Of a stretch of 6,806 nucleotides of DNA, positions 5,978-6,806 are shown one piece after another. The position numbers and the translations under genes were made by a program. Source of the DNA: an uncultured Clostridia bacterium (GTDB lineage Bacteria > Bacillota_A > Clostridia > TANB77 > CAG-508); NCBI GenBank assembly GCA_947628335.1, contig CANQZT010000082.1, positions 1-6,806 on the forward strand, written 5' to 3'. Within the stretch, counting starts at the first letter, position 1, and each line of letters starts with the position of its first letter. The notes below the pieces were generated by a model. That model worked only from the letters and a program-made list of their open reading frames with translations. It was not told the DNA's origin and made no database searches.

Positions 5978-6806
5978 ATGGCAAAACCAACAGTTGCTAT
6001 AGTTGGAAGACCAAATGTTGGAAAATCAACATTTTTTAATTATATCATTGGTGAACGCTTATCTATTGTTGAGGATAAGCCAGGAATTACGAGAGATAGA
6101 GTTTACGCTGAATGTAATTGGCGAGGTAGAGATTTTACTGTAATTGATACAGGTGGTATTGAAACAGATGCTGAAGATTTTATTACAGCAGAAATTGCAA
6201 ACCAAGCAAGTATAGCTATGAATTTAGCAGATGTGATAATATTTTTAACAGATATAAAACAAGGTGTTACAGAAGTTGATAAAGAGATTGCAATTATGCT
6301 AAAAAAGGTGAATAAACCAGTTGTTTTAGTATGCAATAAAGCAGATAATTATGGAAAGACTTCAGATGACATTTATGAATTTTATAATTTAGGTTTAGGC
6401 GATCCATATCCATTATCTGCTACGAATGCAATAGGAATTGGAGATATACTAGATGCAATTTATGAGAAATTTCCAGAAGATAATCAAGATGAAAACGATG
6501 ACGAAATGATAAAGGTTGCAATTATAGGTAAACCTAATGTTGGTAAATCTTCTTTAACAAATCGAATTTTAGGAGAAGAAAGAGTTATTGTAAGTGATAT
6601 AGCAGGAACAACAAGAGATGCTATAGACTCATACTTTGAAAATGAATTTGGAAAATATACATTTATAGATACGGCAGGAATTCGTAGAAAAAGTAAAGTA
6701 AATGAGTCAATTGAAAAATTTAGTGTTATGAGAACATTACTTGCTATTAAAAGAGCAGATGTATGTTTAATGATGATTGATGCAACAGAGGGAGTAACAG
6801 ACCAAG
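5978..6806 (+). CDS. der: Ribosome assembly GTPase Der (EngA), 5' part (cut by window edge)
   Basis: Essential GTPase with two tandem G domains that helps mature the 50S ribosomal subunit. The 276 codons present cover the first G domain and about half of the second; the usual length is about 440. First domain: P-loop GRPNVGKS at 10-17, PGITRD at 35-40, DTGG at 57-60, NKAD at 120-123, and SAT at 147-149. Second domain: P-loop GKPNVGKSS at 184-192, AGTTRD at 209-214, DTAG at 231-234. The linker is acidic (about 166-177). ATG 5978 follows GAGGTGAG (5966-5973). The frame is uninterrupted and uses CGA, CGC and CGT for conserved arginines, with no CGG, which is a useful contrast with prfB and lysC. 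Confidence 0.96.
   Translation, partial: MAKPTVAIVGRPNVGKSTFFNYIIGERLSIVEDKPGITRDRVYAECNWRGRDFTVIDTGGIETDAEDFITAEIANQASIAMNLADVIIFLTDIKQGVTEVDKEIAIMLKKVNKPVVLVCNKADNYGKTSDDIYEFYNLGLGDPYPLSATNAIGIGDILDAIYEKFPEDNQDENDDEMIKVAIIGKPNVGKSSLTNRILGEERVIVSDIAGTTRDAIDSYFENEFGKYTFIDTAGIRRKSKVNESIEKFSVMRTLLAIKRADVCLMMIDATEGVTDQ

Overview
This window is a stretch of chromosome from an AT-rich, spore-forming member of the Bacillota (Clostridia-like). The clues are the low GC content, strong GGAGG-type ribosome binding sites, a sporulation sigma factor SigK with a membrane-type pro-sequence, and a zinc-ribbon form of ribosomal protein L32. The genes are housekeeping genes and there is no sign of phage, transposon or CRISPR.

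Layout. Positions 1-343 (minus) hold the 5' part of sigK, with a sigma-E/sigma-K-like promoter. Divergent from it is prfB (release factor 2, 478-1583), followed by lysC (aspartate kinase, 1674-2892). Next comes a small unrecognised reading frame (2994-3224) with its own promoter and a terminator. rpmF (L32) lies on the minus strand (3345-3536) with its own terminator and promoter. Divergent from rpmF is a promoter driving a dCMP deaminase-family gene (3726-4229) and a large multi-pass membrane protein (4242-5924). The window ends inside der/engA (5978 onward), which has its own promoter.

The main observation is about decoding. Both prfB and lysC are broken by a single extra base, and both breaks have the same form. 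An in-frame CGG codon is followed by A, and skipping its C restores the conserved reading frame with a conserved glycine read from GGA. In prfB this falls in the loop just before the catalytic GGQ. In lysC it falls in the N-terminal kinase motif SAxGKTT. With the C skipped the products are 367 and 405 residues, normal for both families, and the RF2 motifs SPF and GGQ fall at 205-207 and 250-252, the E. coli numbering. I find only one other in-frame CGG in the reading frames of this window. It is also CGGA, in the small frame at 2994, where a +1 shift would end translation at a TAA two bases before an internal ATG. Other arginine codons (AGA, AGG, CGT, CGA, CGC) are used normally. CGGA tetramers in other reading phases are read through without a break.

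My inference is that in this organism an in-frame CGG, or the quadruplet CGGA, is a programmed +1 frameshift signal, perhaps decoded as glycine by an unusual tRNA-Gly or caused by the lack of a CGG-reading tRNA-Arg. prfB would then need two +1 shifts: the classical CTT-TGA-C autoregulatory one and the CGG one. Sequencing error cannot be ruled out from one window, but two errors of the same form at the only in-frame CGG codons of two conserved genes would be a strange coincidence.
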